Position numbers and translations under genes: made by a program. This document shows, in pieces, positions 1 through 8,618 of a stretch of 33,795 nucleotides of DNA. The notes under the pieces were generated by a model. The model made no database searches. It worked only from the letters and a program-made list of their open reading frames with translations, and was not told the origin of the DNA. The stretch covers positions 1 through 33,795 of the forward strand of contig JAPLEL010000103.1 of the NCBI GenBank assembly GCA_026391415.1, given 5' to 3'. Within the stretch, counting starts at the first letter, position 1; each line of letters opens with the position of its first letter. The stretch is from Bacteroidota bacterium (GTDB lineage: Bacteria; Bacteroidota; Bacteroidia; Chitinophagales; Chitinophagaceae).

Positions 1-1003
1 GTCGCACAATATAATCGAGGTGGTCTATTAATAAACCCAAAGAAGGCCTTGCACTAATTACTTCTGAGCGGTATTTCTCGGTAAGCATTGTAACAGCATA
101 ATCTTTTTGCACCCCTAATTTTATTAAAGAATCAATTTCTGATGTATGCTTTTTTGTAAATAGGGATTCTTTTTTAATAAAACTACTATCAACAAATCCA
201 GAATAAAAATTAATATCAATAACACCACCATTTTTACCTACTGCAATTATTTGTTCGTCTTTTAAGTTTCTAAAAATTGGGCACAACGCATAGGCATTGC
301 TATGAGATACAATAACGGGCTTTGTACTTGTTTGAATTGCATCCCAGAATGTTTGCTCACCAGTATGCGAAAGATCTACTAGTATTCCCAAACTATTCAT
401 GCGTTTTACAACTTCTTTACCAAAATCTGTTAGTCCTTTGTGTGCATGGCTTAGGCTATCTTTTTTGGTTGTTTCATCAAAGGCTGAAGTAGCCCATGAA
501 GTTGAATTATTCCAAGTAAGTGTCATATACCTTACCCCTCTTTCATAAAATTTATTGAGGTTATTTAAGTCATTCGCCATCATATGTCCACCTTCTACGC
601 CAAACATAGCTGCTAATTGATGTTTGCGAACGGCGCGCACTAATTCCTTGTGATTTTTAACTAGTACGATTTTGTTGGGGTTTCTTGCTACAACCGCGTC
701 TAGGGTATCCATCTCTCGATTGGCCCATGCAAATGGATTCAGTTTTGTTCCATCGCACCATACAGAAAATATTTGTACATCCACTCCAGCTTCTTTGAAT
801 CGATTCAAATCTGAATGTGTTTTACCTTTTAAATTATCATCCATTGATAATTTCTTTTCTATACATGCAGTAAGTATATCATTGTGTGAATCAGCAAAAA
901 CTGCATTCTGATGAATCTTTAAATAGTTGCTTTGTGCATTTCCTAAAAAAGAAAAACTGAGCGAAATTATTATTGCCAACTTTTTCATACGACTTATTTT
1001 CAT
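1..1003 (-). CDS. Secreted M19 (renal dipeptidase family) dipeptidase, C-terminus cut by window edge
   Basis: Zinc dipeptidase of the membrane-dipeptidase family, which hydrolyses dipeptides including those with a C-terminal D-residue. The reading frame is open from 1003 to the window edge (334 codons), so the C-terminus is missing. An N-terminal signal peptide ends around GNAQ|S. The expected metal ligands are visible: His40-x-Asp42 in DSHNDIL, Glu137 in GVEGGH, His213 in LVDLSHTG and His234 in VSHSN. Their spacing closely follows the renal dipeptidase pattern. The ATG at 1003 lies 4 bases after the stop of the upstream D-aminoacylase-like gene, so the two are probably co-transcribed. A second in-frame ATG at 988 gives a more typical signal peptide (MKKLAIIISLSF) and is a realistic alternative start. 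Family assignment is secure; the exact substrate is not. Confidence 0.9.
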   Translation of the reverse strand, partial: MKISRMKKLAIIISLSFSFLGNAQSNYLKIHQNAVFADSHNDILTACIEKKLSMDDNLKGKTHSDLNRFKEAGVDVQIFSVWCDGTKLNPFAWANREMDTLDAVVARNPNKIVLVKNHKELVRAVRKHQLAAMFGVEGGHMMANDLNNLNKFYERGVRYMTLTWNNSTSWATSAFDETTKKDSLSHAHKGLTDFGKEVVKRMNSLGILVDLSHTGEQTFWDAIQTSTKPVIVSHSNAYALCPIFRNLKDEQIIAVGKNGGVIDINFYSGFVDSSFIKKESLFTKKHTSEIDSLIKLGVQKDYAVTMLTEKYRSEVISARPSLGLLIDHLDYIVR

Positions 1004-1007
1004 CAAA

Positions 1008-2573
1008 TTAGTGATAAGTATTTTTTAAAACCATTCCATTTCTACTGCCATTGTGAACCCCATCATTAACAGTAATTTTTCCATTCACTATTACATATTT
1101 AAATCCTGTAGAATACTGGTGTGGCTTGTTATAGGTTGATTGGTCTTGCACTGTTTTTTCATCAAACACTACAATGTCTGCGGCAAATCCTTCGCGCAAA
1201 ATTCCGCGGTCTTTTAATTGAAATTTTTGTGCAGGTAATGAAGTCATGCGCCTAATAGCTTCTTCTAATGAAATGATTTTTTCGTCTCGAACGTATTTTG
1301 ATAATACCCTAGCATTGGTGCCATATCCCCTTGGATGTGGATTGCCTGAACCAAATACACGAATACTCGCATCGCTTGCAAACATATTAAATGGATATTG
1401 CATAATATTGGCAACATCTTTATCACTCATGCCATGAAACACCATGCCAGCGCCACCTTGCTCCATCATTTCAATAATGGTGGTTGCTTCTTCTTTAGCA
1501 GTATGCGGTTTGCCCTTTAATAAATTCACTTCTTCAATGCTTTTGCCATTGTAGCTACTATCAGCTTTAAAAGAGGCAACAACTGGGTAGCTAAAATGTT
1601 TCAATTTTCTTTTTTGAAGTTTCTTTAGCATGTATGCCACCGCTTCTTTTCTAATACTTGTTCTTGCTAGTCTTGCTTTAATAGAATCTTCTCCATCAGC
1701 CAAAATCCAATCCGGAATTAAGGTGCTTAAAGAAGTACTACTGGCTGTATAAGGATATTGGTCAATGGTTACATCTAATCCTTCAGACCTTGCTTTAATA
1801 ATCATGGGAATGGTTTCTTTACTACGCCCCCAATTTTGCTGGCCACTTAATTTAAAATGCGATATCTCTACAGGAATATTTGCTTCTCTACCTATATGCA
1901 ATGCTTCTTCAATGGCTTGGGTTACACTATCTGCTTCGTCGCGCATATGGCTGGCATAAACGCCGTGGTGTGCTGCTGCAATTTTTGCGAGTCGTACAAT
2001 TTCAGTTGTTTTAGAATAAGTGCCAGGAATATAAATTAGTCCGGTAGACAATCCTACGGCACCGTCATTCATAGCTTTTTCAACAATCGATTCCATTCGT
2101 TGTAATTCTGCTTCTGAAGGATCTCTATTGGCAGAGCCCATTACTGCTTTTCTAACATCGTTGTGGCCAATTAAAGAGGCGGTATTTATAGAAAGATGCA
2201 AACTGTCAATCATTGAAAAATATCGGCCTAAATTGGTTTCAGAAAGGCCACAGTTACCAGTAACAACACTAGTTACCCCATCGTAAATAAAATTAGTAGC
2301 TGTTGGATTTTTACGCTCATCACCTTCAATATGTGTGTGAACGTCTATAAATCCAGGCGACACTATTAAGCCAGTTGCATTAAGGGTTGTTGTTGCTTTC
2401 CAGGCATTTAAAGCGCCGATTTTAATGATTTTTCCATCTTTTACAGCAATATCAGCATAAAACCAAGAATTACCAGTGCCATCTAAAATTTTGCCATTTT
2501 TAATGATTAAATCGGCTTGCTGTGCTTTGACAGCGCTTGAAATGAGTAGAAAAATTGCAATTAACTGTTTCAT
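1008..2573 (-). CDS. Secreted N-acyl-D-amino-acid deacylase (D-aminoacylase family amidohydrolase)
   Basis: Amidohydrolase-superfamily enzyme that removes the acyl group from N-acyl-D-amino acids or related compounds. The 521 residues match the family length. A signal peptide (about residues 1-18, ending VKAQQ) suggests a periplasmic location. Metal-site motifs are in order: His79-x-His81 in GFIDVHTH, Cys108 in TGNCG (the family's metal-bridging Cys), His209 in ASHMRDE, His239 in EISHFK and Asp401 in FASDASI. The late segment with GSGNPHPRGYG is typical of D-aminoacylases. The C-terminus returns to the small beta-sandwich (ADIVVFDE, VIVNGK) characteristic of amidohydrolases. It is the first gene of a likely two-gene unit with the M19 dipeptidase, 4 bases apart. 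The context suggests salvage of D-amino-acid-containing peptides such as cell-wall fragments; that role is inference. Confidence 0.88.
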   Translation of the reverse strand: MKQLIAIFLLISSAVKAQQADLIIKNGKILDGTGNSWFYADIAVKDGKIIKIGALNAWKATTTLNATGLIVSPGFIDVHTHIEGDERKNPTATNFIYDGVTSVVTGNCGLSETNLGRYFSMIDSLHLSINTASLIGHNDVRKAVMGSANRDPSEAELQRMESIVEKAMNDGAVGLSTGLIYIPGTYSKTTEIVRLAKIAAAHHGVYASHMRDEADSVTQAIEEALHIGREANIPVEISHFKLSGQQNWGRSKETIPMIIKARSEGLDVTIDQYPYTASSTSLSTLIPDWILADGEDSIKARLARTSIRKEAVAYMLKKLQKRKLKHFSYPVVASFKADSSYNGKSIEEVNLLKGKPHTAKEEATTIIEMMEQGGAGMVFHGMSDKDVANIMQYPFNMFASDASIRVFGSGNPHPRGYGTNARVLSKYVRDEKIISLEEAIRRMTSLPAQKFQLKDRGILREGFAADIVVFDEKTVQDQSTYNKPHQYSTGFKYVIVNGKITVNDGVHNGSRNGMVLKNTYH

Positions 2574-2676
2574 TGGTTGTATGGATATTGCCCGTTAATA
2601 TAAAGAAGCTCCAATTTAGGATGAAATTTTGAGCCTATGGTTAAATTTTCCAGATCCTTGGTCTATTGTAATGCCG

Positions 2677-2684
2677 TACTTTTG
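2677..2684 (+). promoter_or_regulatory. Bacteroidota -7 element TACTTTTG for prfA
   Basis: TACTTTTG matches the Bacteroidota primary sigma factor -7 consensus TAnnTTTG and ends 23 bases before the prfA ATG. A TTG at 2658-2660 is a possible -33 element with slightly short spacing. Confidence 0.55.
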
Positions 2685-2707
2685 CAAATTGAAAATTTAA
2701 ACAGGAT

Positions 2708-3769
2708 ATGTTAGACAAGCTCGATGCCATTAAAGCCAGGTTTCACCAAGTGGGGATAGCCCTTACCAACCCTGAGATTATTAATAACCAAAAAGAATAC
2801 GGTGCTTATAGTAAAGAATACCGTTCTCTAGAAAAAATAGTTGCGCCTTACGAAACATATAAAAGGGTTTTAACCGATTATGATTTTGCCAAAGAAAGTT
2901 TAAATGGAAGTGACGAAGAGATGCGTGAATTGGCCAAAATGGAATTGCCCGAAATTGAATCTAAAAAAGAGCAATTAGAAAAAGAATTAACCAAACTATT
3001 AATTCCAAAAGATCCTCAAGACGATAAAAATGCCATCATTGAAATTCGTGCTGGAACCGGTGGCGACGAAGCGAGCTTATTTGCTGGCGATTTATTAGGA
3101 ATGTACCTACGTTATTGTGCTAAAAAAGGTTGGAAAACAAGTGTGGTAAGCGAAAGCGAAGGAACAGTAGGTGGGTATAAAGAGGTAATAGTAGAAGTAA
3201 CTGGCGAAGATGTGTACGGCACTTTAAAATTCGAAAGCGGCGTGCATCGTGTGCAACGCGTTCCTAATACCGAAACACAAGGAAGGGTGCATACTTCAGC
3301 AGCAACTGTTGCAGTAATGCCCGAAGCCGAAGAAGTAGACTTTGAATTGAAAGAAAGCGATGTAAAAATGGAAACTGCCCGAAGTGGAGGTGCCGGTGGA
3401 CAAAACGTAAACAAAGTAGAAACAAAAGTATTCCTTACCCATATTCCAACAGGTGTAGTAGTGGTTTGTCAAACTGAGCGTTCTCAGTTAGGTAACCGCG
3501 AAAAAGCCATGACTATGTTGCGTACTAAATTATACGAAGAAGAGGTACGCAAACACGAAGACGAAATTTCTCGACAACGTAAAACATTGGTAAGTACGGG
3601 CGATAGAAGTGCCAAAATAAGAACCTATAATTGGCCACAGGGAAGGGTTACAGACCATCGTATTGGTTTAACATCTTATAATTTAGACGCTGTAATTGGC
3701 GGCGAAATTGAAGACTTTGTTGAAGCACTACAAATGGCAGAGAATGCAGAAAAAATGTTGCACCAATAA
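2708..3769 (+). CDS. prfA: Peptide chain release factor 1
   Basis: Class I release factor that recognises UAA and UAG and triggers peptidyl-tRNA hydrolysis on the ribosome. The catalytic GGQ loop is present as [11 protein letters not shown] (Gly230-Gly231-Gln232). The RF1-type PxT codon-recognition tripeptide is Pro186-Asn-Thr188 in [14 protein letters not shown]; the RF2-type SPF is absent. The central RAGTGGDEA and the C-terminal [21 protein letters not shown] segment are typical of RF1. At 353 residues it is a normal full-length RF1. It has its own -7 element and converges with galE only 9 bases beyond its stop. The usual partner prmC (release factor methyltransferase) is not adjacent. Confidence 0.97.
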   Translation: MLDKLDAIKARFHQVGIALTNPEIINNQKEYGAYSKEYRSLEKIVAPYETYKRVLTDYDFAKESLNGSDEEMRELAKMELPEIESKKEQLEKELTKLLIPKDPQDDKNAIIEIRAGTGGDEASLFAGDLLGMYLRYCAKKGWKTSVVSESEGTVGGYKEVIVEVTGEDVYGTLKFESGVHRVQRVPNTETQGRVHTSAATVAVMPEAEEVDFELKESDVKMETARSGGAGGQNVNKVETKVFLTHIPTGVVVVCQTERSQLGNREKAMTMLRTKLYEEEVRKHEDEISRQRKTLVSTGDRSAKIRTYNWPQGRVTDHRIGLTSYNLDAVIGGEIEDFVEALQMAENAEKMLHQ

Positions 3770-3778
3770 GTTGAAGGC

Positions 3779-4819
3779 TTAGTTGTTTTTTGCGCTATCT
3801 TCTTGTGCTTTCAATTTAAGTTCCCAAGCCCAAGCGGTTTTCATCATGTCGGTGAGATTGTATTCAATTGTCCAGCCTAGTTGCGATACAGCGGCATCGT
3901 TATTGGCAAAAATAGCTACCACATCACCCGGACGTCTTGCAGTAATTTCGTAGTTTAAAGCAACCCCACTTACTTCTTGAAAACTTTGTATGGCTTCTAA
4001 AACAGTTACGCCAATACCGGTTCCCAAATTAAAAATATCACAGGCAGTTTTATTTTTTTCTTGCGCTAAATATTGAATGGCTAAAGTATGTGCACGTGCA
4101 ATATCGCAAACATGAATATAATCGCGAATGCAACTTCCATCACGGGTATCATAATCATTACCAAACACTTTCATCTTTGGCAATTTACCAATAGCTGTTT
4201 GTGTAATTGCAGGCACTAAATTTTGTGGTCTACCAATTGGCAATTCGCCAATAGCTGCACTAGGATGAGCGCCTACTGGATTAAAGTAGCGTAATAAAAT
4301 AGTATTGCAGCCACCATTTTTTGTAAAATCTTGTAATATTTCTTCACCCATTTGCTTGGTTGCACCATAAGGTGATTCTGCTTTTTTTATGGGCGATAAT
4401 TCTGTAACTGGAATTGCATCGGGGCTACCATATACGGTACAAGAAGAAGAAAAAACAAAATTAGGAATGCTAAATTCTTCTACGCATTTTAGCAAATTTA
4501 TGAGTGAAAACAAATTGTTTTCGTAGTATAATATAGGCGCATTTACCGATTCTCCAACTGCTTTGTAAGCGGCAAAATGTATAATGCCAGCAATATCTGT
4601 ATTCTCTTGAAACACAGCCTGGGTTTCTTCGAAATTCTTTAAGTCTACTAAATAATTTTTTACTTTTTTTCCTGTGATTTGCTCAATTCCTGCAATAGAA
4701 AAACTAGAAGAACGAGAATTGTCGTCAATTGATATTACCTCGTAACCATGGTTTAATAAATCAACTATTGTATGAGATCCAATATATCCGCAACCTCCTG
4801 TAACTAATATTTTTTGCAT
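3779..4819 (-). CDS. galE: UDP-glucose 4-epimerase
   Basis: Extended short-chain dehydrogenase/reductase that interconverts UDP-glucose and UDP-galactose using bound NAD, supplying galactose precursors for polysaccharide and glycoprotein synthesis. The N-terminal Rossmann motif GGCGYIG (Gly8-Gly11-Gly14) and Asp32-Asp33 after beta-2 fit NAD binding. The catalytic triad is visible as FSSSCTVYG (Ser near 125) and Tyr151-x3-Lys155 in SPYGATK. Other GalE signatures are HFAAYKAVGES, LRYFNPVGAHPS, a DTRDGSCIRDYIHV segment and FNLGTG. The 346 residues are the usual length. A near-consensus -7 element (TAATATTG) lies about 16 bases upstream of the start. Confidence 0.96.
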   Translation of the reverse strand: MQKILVTGGCGYIGSHTIVDLLNHGYEVISIDDNSRSSSFSIAGIEQITGKKVKNYLVDLKNFEETQAVFQENTDIAGIIHFAAYKAVGESVNAPILYYENNLFSLINLLKCVEEFSIPNFVFSSSCTVYGSPDAIPVTELSPIKKAESPYGATKQMGEEILQDFTKNGGCNTILLRYFNPVGAHPSAAIGELPIGRPQNLVPAITQTAIGKLPKMKVFGNDYDTRDGSCIRDYIHVCDIARAHTLAIQYLAQEKNKTACDIFNLGTGIGVTVLEAIQSFQEVSGVALNYEITARRPGDVVAIFANNDAAVSQLGWTIEYNLTDMMKTAWAWELKLKAQEDSAKNN

Positions 4820-4881
4820 AGGGTATAAATATCCTGCAATATTAATTCAAGTAATTCAACAAGCGGCTAATCAACCAAATA

Positions 4882-5922
4882 TTAAATGAATAATTTCAGA
4901 ATATAAAAGATGGTAGCAGCTAAAATAGCCGAAATAGGGATGGTTAAAATCCAAGCCCACAATAGGTTAATGGTTACACCCCAACGTACTGCACTAAGTC
5001 TTTTGGTAGCACCTACGCCTATAATTGAACCAGTTATTGTATGTGTAGTAGAAACTGGAATTTTAAAATGCTCGGTTAAAAATAAGGTAATAGCGCCTGC
5101 GGTTTCTGCGGCAACACCTTCTAATGGGGTTACTTTGGTAATTTTGGTACCCATTGTTTTTACAATTTTCCATCCACCACTCATAGTACCAAGGCCAATA
5201 CACAAGAAACTTGTAAATGGCACCCATCCGTATTGTTCTACAAATTGGTTAAAATTCATATGAACCCCTAGCGTTCCTTGGTAGTAAATCATAGCCGCAC
5301 CAATAATTCCCATTACTTTTTGGGCATCATTACCACCGTGTCCAATACTAAAAGCTGCTGAAGAAACTAACTGTAAACGTTTAAACCAATTCTCTGCTTT
5401 ATAAGGGTTCGATCGCTTACATATATGCACAATTAGTATCGTGATAAAAAATGCAATAATCATTCCTATTAATGGTGCTAAGAAAATAAATAAGAAAGTA
5501 GGAATAACTTTTACGTAGTTAATAACGTGGTGGTCTAAATGACTAAATCCTTTTGCATTGGCAATTGCCGCGCCAATAAATCCACCCATCAAAGTATGAG
5601 AAGAACTAGACGGAATACCAAACCACCAAGTAATTAAATTCCAAATAATAGCAGCAACAATTCCTGCCAACAAAACTTGTAAAGTAATAAATTCAGGGTT
5701 AACCCATTTTGCAACCGTATTACCAATTCCAAATTCTTTGAATATATATTTTGATATAAAGAATGCAGCAAAATTAAACATAGCTGCCCATAAAACTGCT
5801 TGAAAAGGAGTTAGTACTTTAGTGGAAACTATTGTGGCTATTGAGTTTGCCGCATCATGGAATCCATTGATAAAATCAAAAACAAAAGCAAGTACTATAA
5901 TAACAATAAGTAAAGTAAACAT
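4882..5922 (-). CDS. Inorganic phosphate transporter, PiT family
   Basis: Integral membrane low-affinity phosphate permease, usually driven by cation symport. Both halves of the PiT internal duplication can be seen. The first has the signature DFINGFHDAANSIAT (about 16-30) and later FGIPSSSSHT. The second has GHGGNDAQK (about 194-202) and later FKIPVSTTHT. About ten hydrophobic segments span the 346 residues, which is a compact PiT length. It lies 72 bases downstream of the DUF47 gene on the same strand, the standard pairing of Pit permease with a PhoU-like accessory protein. The two-component system immediately upstream suggests phosphate-responsive control. Confidence 0.95.
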   Translation of the reverse strand: MFTLLIVIIVLAFVFDFINGFHDAANSIATIVSTKVLTPFQAVLWAAMFNFAAFFISKYIFKEFGIGNTVAKWVNPEFITLQVLLAGIVAAIIWNLITWWFGIPSSSSHTLMGGFIGAAIANAKGFSHLDHHVINYVKVIPTFLFIFLAPLIGMIIAFFITILIVHICKRSNPYKAENWFKRLQLVSSAAFSIGHGGNDAQKVMGIIGAAMIYYQGTLGVHMNFNQFVEQYGWVPFTSFLCIGLGTMSGGWKIVKTMGTKITKVTPLEGVAAETAGAITLFLTEHFKIPVSTTHTITGSIIGVGATKRLSAVRWGVTINLLWAWILTIPISAILAATIFYILKLFI

Positions 5923-5978
5923 AAGCAGTTTTTTTTAGCTTGTCATTTTGGTTGGCAATAAACGCTTTCCATTAATGC

Positions 5979-5995
5979 AACAGTGGTCTACTGTT
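5979..5995 (-). other. Small intercistronic hairpin between the DUF47 and pit genes
   Basis: AACAGT and ACTGTT form a perfect 6-bp inverted repeat around a 5-base loop, overlapping the last base of the DUF47 stop codon. No T-run follows, so a complete terminator is unlikely. It could be an RNA processing or 3'-end stabilising stem that sets the DUF47:Pit ratio; that is inference. Confidence 0.35.
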
Positions 5996-6642
5996 TATGC
6001 GTATTTAATAATGATTGATTCTATTACATTTGCAGCATCTTCGCATTTATCTGTAGCAATTTCCATTACTTGATAAATCTCTCTTTTCTTAATCACTTCT
6101 TTAAAATCATTCTCTGTTTGAAACAAAATTTCAATGCTCATATCAAATACATCATCGGCTTGATTTTCAATGCTATTTACTTTAACCATTGCTTCAGTCA
6201 TGGCACGCAAATTATTCATATCGCGCAAGCCAAATACTGCTTTTTTAATTTCAATGGTACCTTGCAAAATAAGGTCAGCCATTTTTTGGATACCTGTATC
6301 ATTAGGGTTTACATTATAGAAATTAATCTTTTTAGAACAAGCGTAAATATAGTCGGCAATATCATCTAAGGCAGAAGCCAAATAGTGAATATCTTCTCTG
6401 TCAAAAGGAGTAATAAAATTTCTTCCTAATTCAGTAAAAATGCGGTGTGTATTATCGTCATTTTTGTGCTCTAGGTCTTCAATTTGGGCAAGGTATGATA
6501 CGCGTTTGTCTGCATCAGACTCGCATACCATTTCTTTGAGTTTAATACCCATTTCGTGGACTTTTTCGGCTACATCTTCAAATAGCTCGTAGAAAACTTT
6601 GTTTTTTGGCATGAAAAATTTGCCGAAAGAGTTGATACCCAT
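5995..6642 (-). CDS. DUF47 family PhoU-like Pit accessory protein
   Basis: Soluble, helix-rich cytoplasmic protein of the DUF47/TIGR00153 group, related to PhoU and usually encoded next to Pit phosphate permeases, whose activity it is thought to modulate. The 215 residues match the family. Visible features are FFMPKNKVFYELFEDVA, the PhoU-like helix EDLEHKNDDNTHRIFTELGRNF, FDREDIHYLASALDDIADYIY with acidic and His residues suited to metal-cluster binding, and the C-terminal EIATDKCEDAANVIESI. The chosen ATG at 6642 lies 17 bases downstream of a TATTTTTG -7 element; an internal Met at residue 11 is less likely. It is the first gene of the DUF47-pit operon. Confidence 0.93.
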   Translation of the reverse strand: MGINSFGKFFMPKNKVFYELFEDVAEKVHEMGIKLKEMVCESDADKRVSYLAQIEDLEHKNDDNTHRIFTELGRNFITPFDREDIHYLASALDDIADYIYACSKKINFYNVNPNDTGIQKMADLILQGTIEIKKAVFGLRDMNNLRAMTEAMVKVNSIENQADDVFDMSIEILFQTENDFKEVIKKREIYQVMEIATDKCEDAANVIESIIIKYA

Positions 6643-6659
6643 GGTTTATGTATTTGGTG

Positions 6660-6667
6660 CAAAAATA
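6660..6667 (-). promoter_or_regulatory. -7 element TATTTTTG for the DUF47-pit operon
   Basis: On the minus strand TATTTTTG matches TAnnTTTG and ends 17 bases before the DUF47 start. No TTG/TTTG stands at the expected -33 distance, which would fit an activator-dependent promoter. The direct-repeat element at 6686-6714 lies 18 bases upstream. Confidence 0.6.
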
Positions 6668-6685
6668 GGTTGATGGTTATTCGTG

Positions 6686-6714
6686 TAAGCAGATAACAAT
6701 AAGTTAACAATAAG
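6686..6714 (-). promoter_or_regulatory. Candidate Pho-box-like operator (11-bp-period direct repeats)
   Basis: On the plus strand TAACAATAAG occurs at 6694-6703 and again at 6705-6714, so the period is exactly 11 bp. This is the spacing used by tandem OmpR/PhoB winged-helix domains. A weaker third copy may follow at 6716. A 17-base stretch (6686-6702) matches a site upstream of the response-regulator gene at 15 of 17 positions. The element sits just upstream of the pit operon -7 box, where an activator would bind. Binding by the neighbouring regulator is inference. Confidence 0.5.
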
Positions 6715-6756
6715 GTAATATAAGCCCAAAAACAATAGTCTTAAACGACCATTGAA

Positions 6757-7806
6757 TTAATCTTTTTTCTTCTCTAAAGTGAACCCAATGGTGGTTCCTA
6801 CGTCTAACTTACTTCTCACATGCATGATTTCGCTGTGCACTTCTATAATATGCTTGCAAATAGCCAAGCCTAAGCCAGTACCCCCCACATTCCTGCTTCT
6901 GCCTCTGTCTGTTCTGTAAAAACGCTCAAAAATTCTTGGCAAATGCTCTTCTCCAATGCCAATTCCGTCATCACTAAACTCTACTAGCACGTGTTTTTCG
7001 TCAGTTTTATAGATACTCGCTACAATACTGCCGTCTTGTTTTCCGTATTTGGTGGCATTCTCAATTAAATTATTAATTACCTGCCTAATTTTTTCTTTAT
7101 CGGCATAAACACTTATTGGAGCTTCGCATCCGCTTTTAATAGAGGTTCGAATATTTTTTGCGGAGGTTTTAATAGATAAAGTTTCAAACACTTCTTTTAT
7201 TAAATCTTGTATAATAAACTGTGCTTTATATAGAGGTTGTTCGCCGCTTTCTAATCTAGTAATTTCGTCTAAATCTTCGGCTAGGTTTACCATTCGGTCT
7301 ACATTTTTAGCGGCGTTTTCTAAAAAACGTCTGCTGAGTTCTGGGTTGTCTATAGCCCCGCCTAGTAAGGTGTCTACATAACCTTGAATGGCAAAAATGG
7401 GGGTTTTAAATTCGTGCGATAAGTTTTGTAAAAATTCTTTTCTATAGGCCTCATTATCTTTTAATAGTTCAATTTCAGCCTTGCGTTGTTCTGCCCATTT
7501 TTCTACATCAGCTCTTACTTCATCAATGCTTTTTTGGGGTAAAATGTATTTGTAATAGGTCTCTTCTCTTTTATTGGCTTTTGTTTGGTAGATGAACTTA
7601 TAAATCAGTTTAATTTTTCGATAGATAAACCATTCAAGTACAAATTGTATTAAAAAATAGCTAAGTCCAAAGCTAATTACCAATACCCAAATTGCTGCCA
7701 CCCAATTGGCTCTAAGAATGCCAAATATTACTGCGTTGGGAATGGCCAAAGCCAATGCTGTAAAGGTAGAAAGTTGTTTGGGAGAAAAGTTTTTTGGATT
7801 TAACAT
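6757..7806 (-). CDS. Membrane sensor histidine kinase (PhoR-like)
   Basis: Sensor kinase of a two-component system; the 349 residues form a short architecture. Two hydrophobic segments (about 15-33 and 36-58) are separated by only a few residues, so there is almost no periplasmic sensor domain and no visible PAS domain. The HisKA domain carries His131 in NLSHEFKTP. The ATPase domain has the N box (Asn250 in NLIENATKYG), the G1 box DDGIGIG (279-285), the F box RIFERFYR and the G2 box GGTGLGL (308-314). It is 73 bases downstream of the response-regulator gene, probably in one operon, and directly upstream of DUF47-pit. The PhoR-like role follows from this context and from the family resemblance. 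Confidence 0.93.
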   Translation of the reverse strand: MLNPKNFSPKQLSTFTALALAIPNAVIFGILRANWVAAIWVLVISFGLSYFLIQFVLEWFIYRKIKLIYKFIYQTKANKREETYYKYILPQKSIDEVRADVEKWAEQRKAEIELLKDNEAYRKEFLQNLSHEFKTPIFAIQGYVDTLLGGAIDNPELSRRFLENAAKNVDRMVNLAEDLDEITRLESGEQPLYKAQFIIQDLIKEVFETLSIKTSAKNIRTSIKSGCEAPISVYADKEKIRQVINNLIENATKYGKQDGSIVASIYKTDEKHVLVEFSDDGIGIGEEHLPRIFERFYRTDRGRSRNVGGTGLGLAICKHIIEVHSEIMHVRSKLDVGTTIGFTLEKKKD

Positions 7807-7879
7807 GGGTTAATTTCAAACAGGCTTGTATCCATTTATTAGCAAGATAAATCATTGAAATGGAAAAGCCACTTTGAAT

Positions 7880-8563
7880 TTATAGATCAAATTTATACCC
7901 AACCCCTTTAACAGTTGTAATACAGTCAATGCCCATTTTTTGGCGAATTTTACGAATGTGTACATCAATAGTTCGGTCGCCCACTATTACTTCATTACCC
8001 CAAACCTGCGATAAAATTTCGTTGCGTAGAAAAACCCTACCTGGTCTTGATGCCAATAGATGTAATAATTCAAACTCCTTTTTTGCCAATACCACATCAT
8101 TTCCGTCAACCGTTACCATAAACTTTACTGGATCGATATTAATATTATCTATAACTATTGTTTTGCTATCGCTTGCATGATTATTGGCCCTTCTAAACAA
8201 AGCATTCACGCGGCTAATAAGCACTTTTGGGCTAATTGGCTTATTTACATAATCATCTGCACCTATTTCTAATCCTTTAATTTGAGAGGCTTCATCACTT
8301 AAAGCAGTTAAAAAAATGATCAAGGTTTTTTCGAACGTTGGCTGTGTTCGTAAAATAGCGCAAACCTCTGTACCTGTTTTTTTAGGCATCATAATGTCTA
8401 AAATGATCAGGTCTGGATTTAGTTTTTTAGCTTGTTCTATTGCCTCATTGCCATCTTTGGCAGTAAATACCTCGTATCCTTCTTTTGTAAGATTATAACC
8501 TACAATTTCTAGGATATCCGGTTCGTCGTCTGCAATTAATATTTTCTTAGATTTACCTTCCAT
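7880..8563 (-). CDS. OmpR/PhoB-family response regulator
   Basis: DNA-binding response regulator. The receiver domain has the acidic pair in IADDEPD, the phosphoacceptor Asp in LIILDIMMPKK, the Thr in FLTALSD and the Lys in DYVNKPIS. A C-terminal winged-helix domain follows, with KEFELLHLLASRPGRVFLR, VGDRTIDVHIRKIRQK and TTVKGVGYKF. An in-frame ATG at 8584 exists, but a TAAGTTTG -7 element occupies 8582-8589 and would overlap it. I therefore choose the ATG at 8563, giving 227 residues beginning MEGKSKKILIADDE, the usual receiver start. The adjacent histidine kinase is its likely partner, and the pit operon a likely target. It may also regulate itself through the repeat element upstream. Confidence 0.94.
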   Translation of the reverse strand: MEGKSKKILIADDEPDILEIVGYNLTKEGYEVFTAKDGNEAIEQAKKLNPDLIILDIMMPKKTGTEVCAILRTQPTFEKTLIIFLTALSDEASQIKGLEIGADDYVNKPISPKVLISRVNALFRRANNHASDSKTIVIDNINIDPVKFMVTVDGNDVVLAKKEFELLHLLASRPGRVFLRNEILSQVWGNEVIVGDRTIDVHIRKIRQKMGIDCITTVKGVGYKFDL

Positions 8564-8581
8564 GTTAACAGTAAGTTTACA

Positions 8582-8589
8582 CAAACTTA
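8582..8589 (-). promoter_or_regulatory. -7 element TAAGTTTG for the response regulator
   Basis: Minus-strand TAAGTTTG matches TAnnTTTG and ends 18 bases before the ATG at 8563. Its position rules against the longer upstream start at 8584. Confidence 0.55.
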
Positions 8590-8618
8590 ATTTTAATGAT
8601 TGGCAATTTGGGTATTTA

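Noticed and set aside
672-911. 79-codon plus-strand open frame
   Set aside because: Lies wholly inside the M19 dipeptidase gene on the other strand, whose catalytic motifs are clear; no protein-like features of its own.
3112-3414. 100-codon minus-strand frame inside prfA
   Set aside because: Antisense to a strongly conserved gene; the Ser/Thr/Pro-rich composition is typical of a shadow frame.
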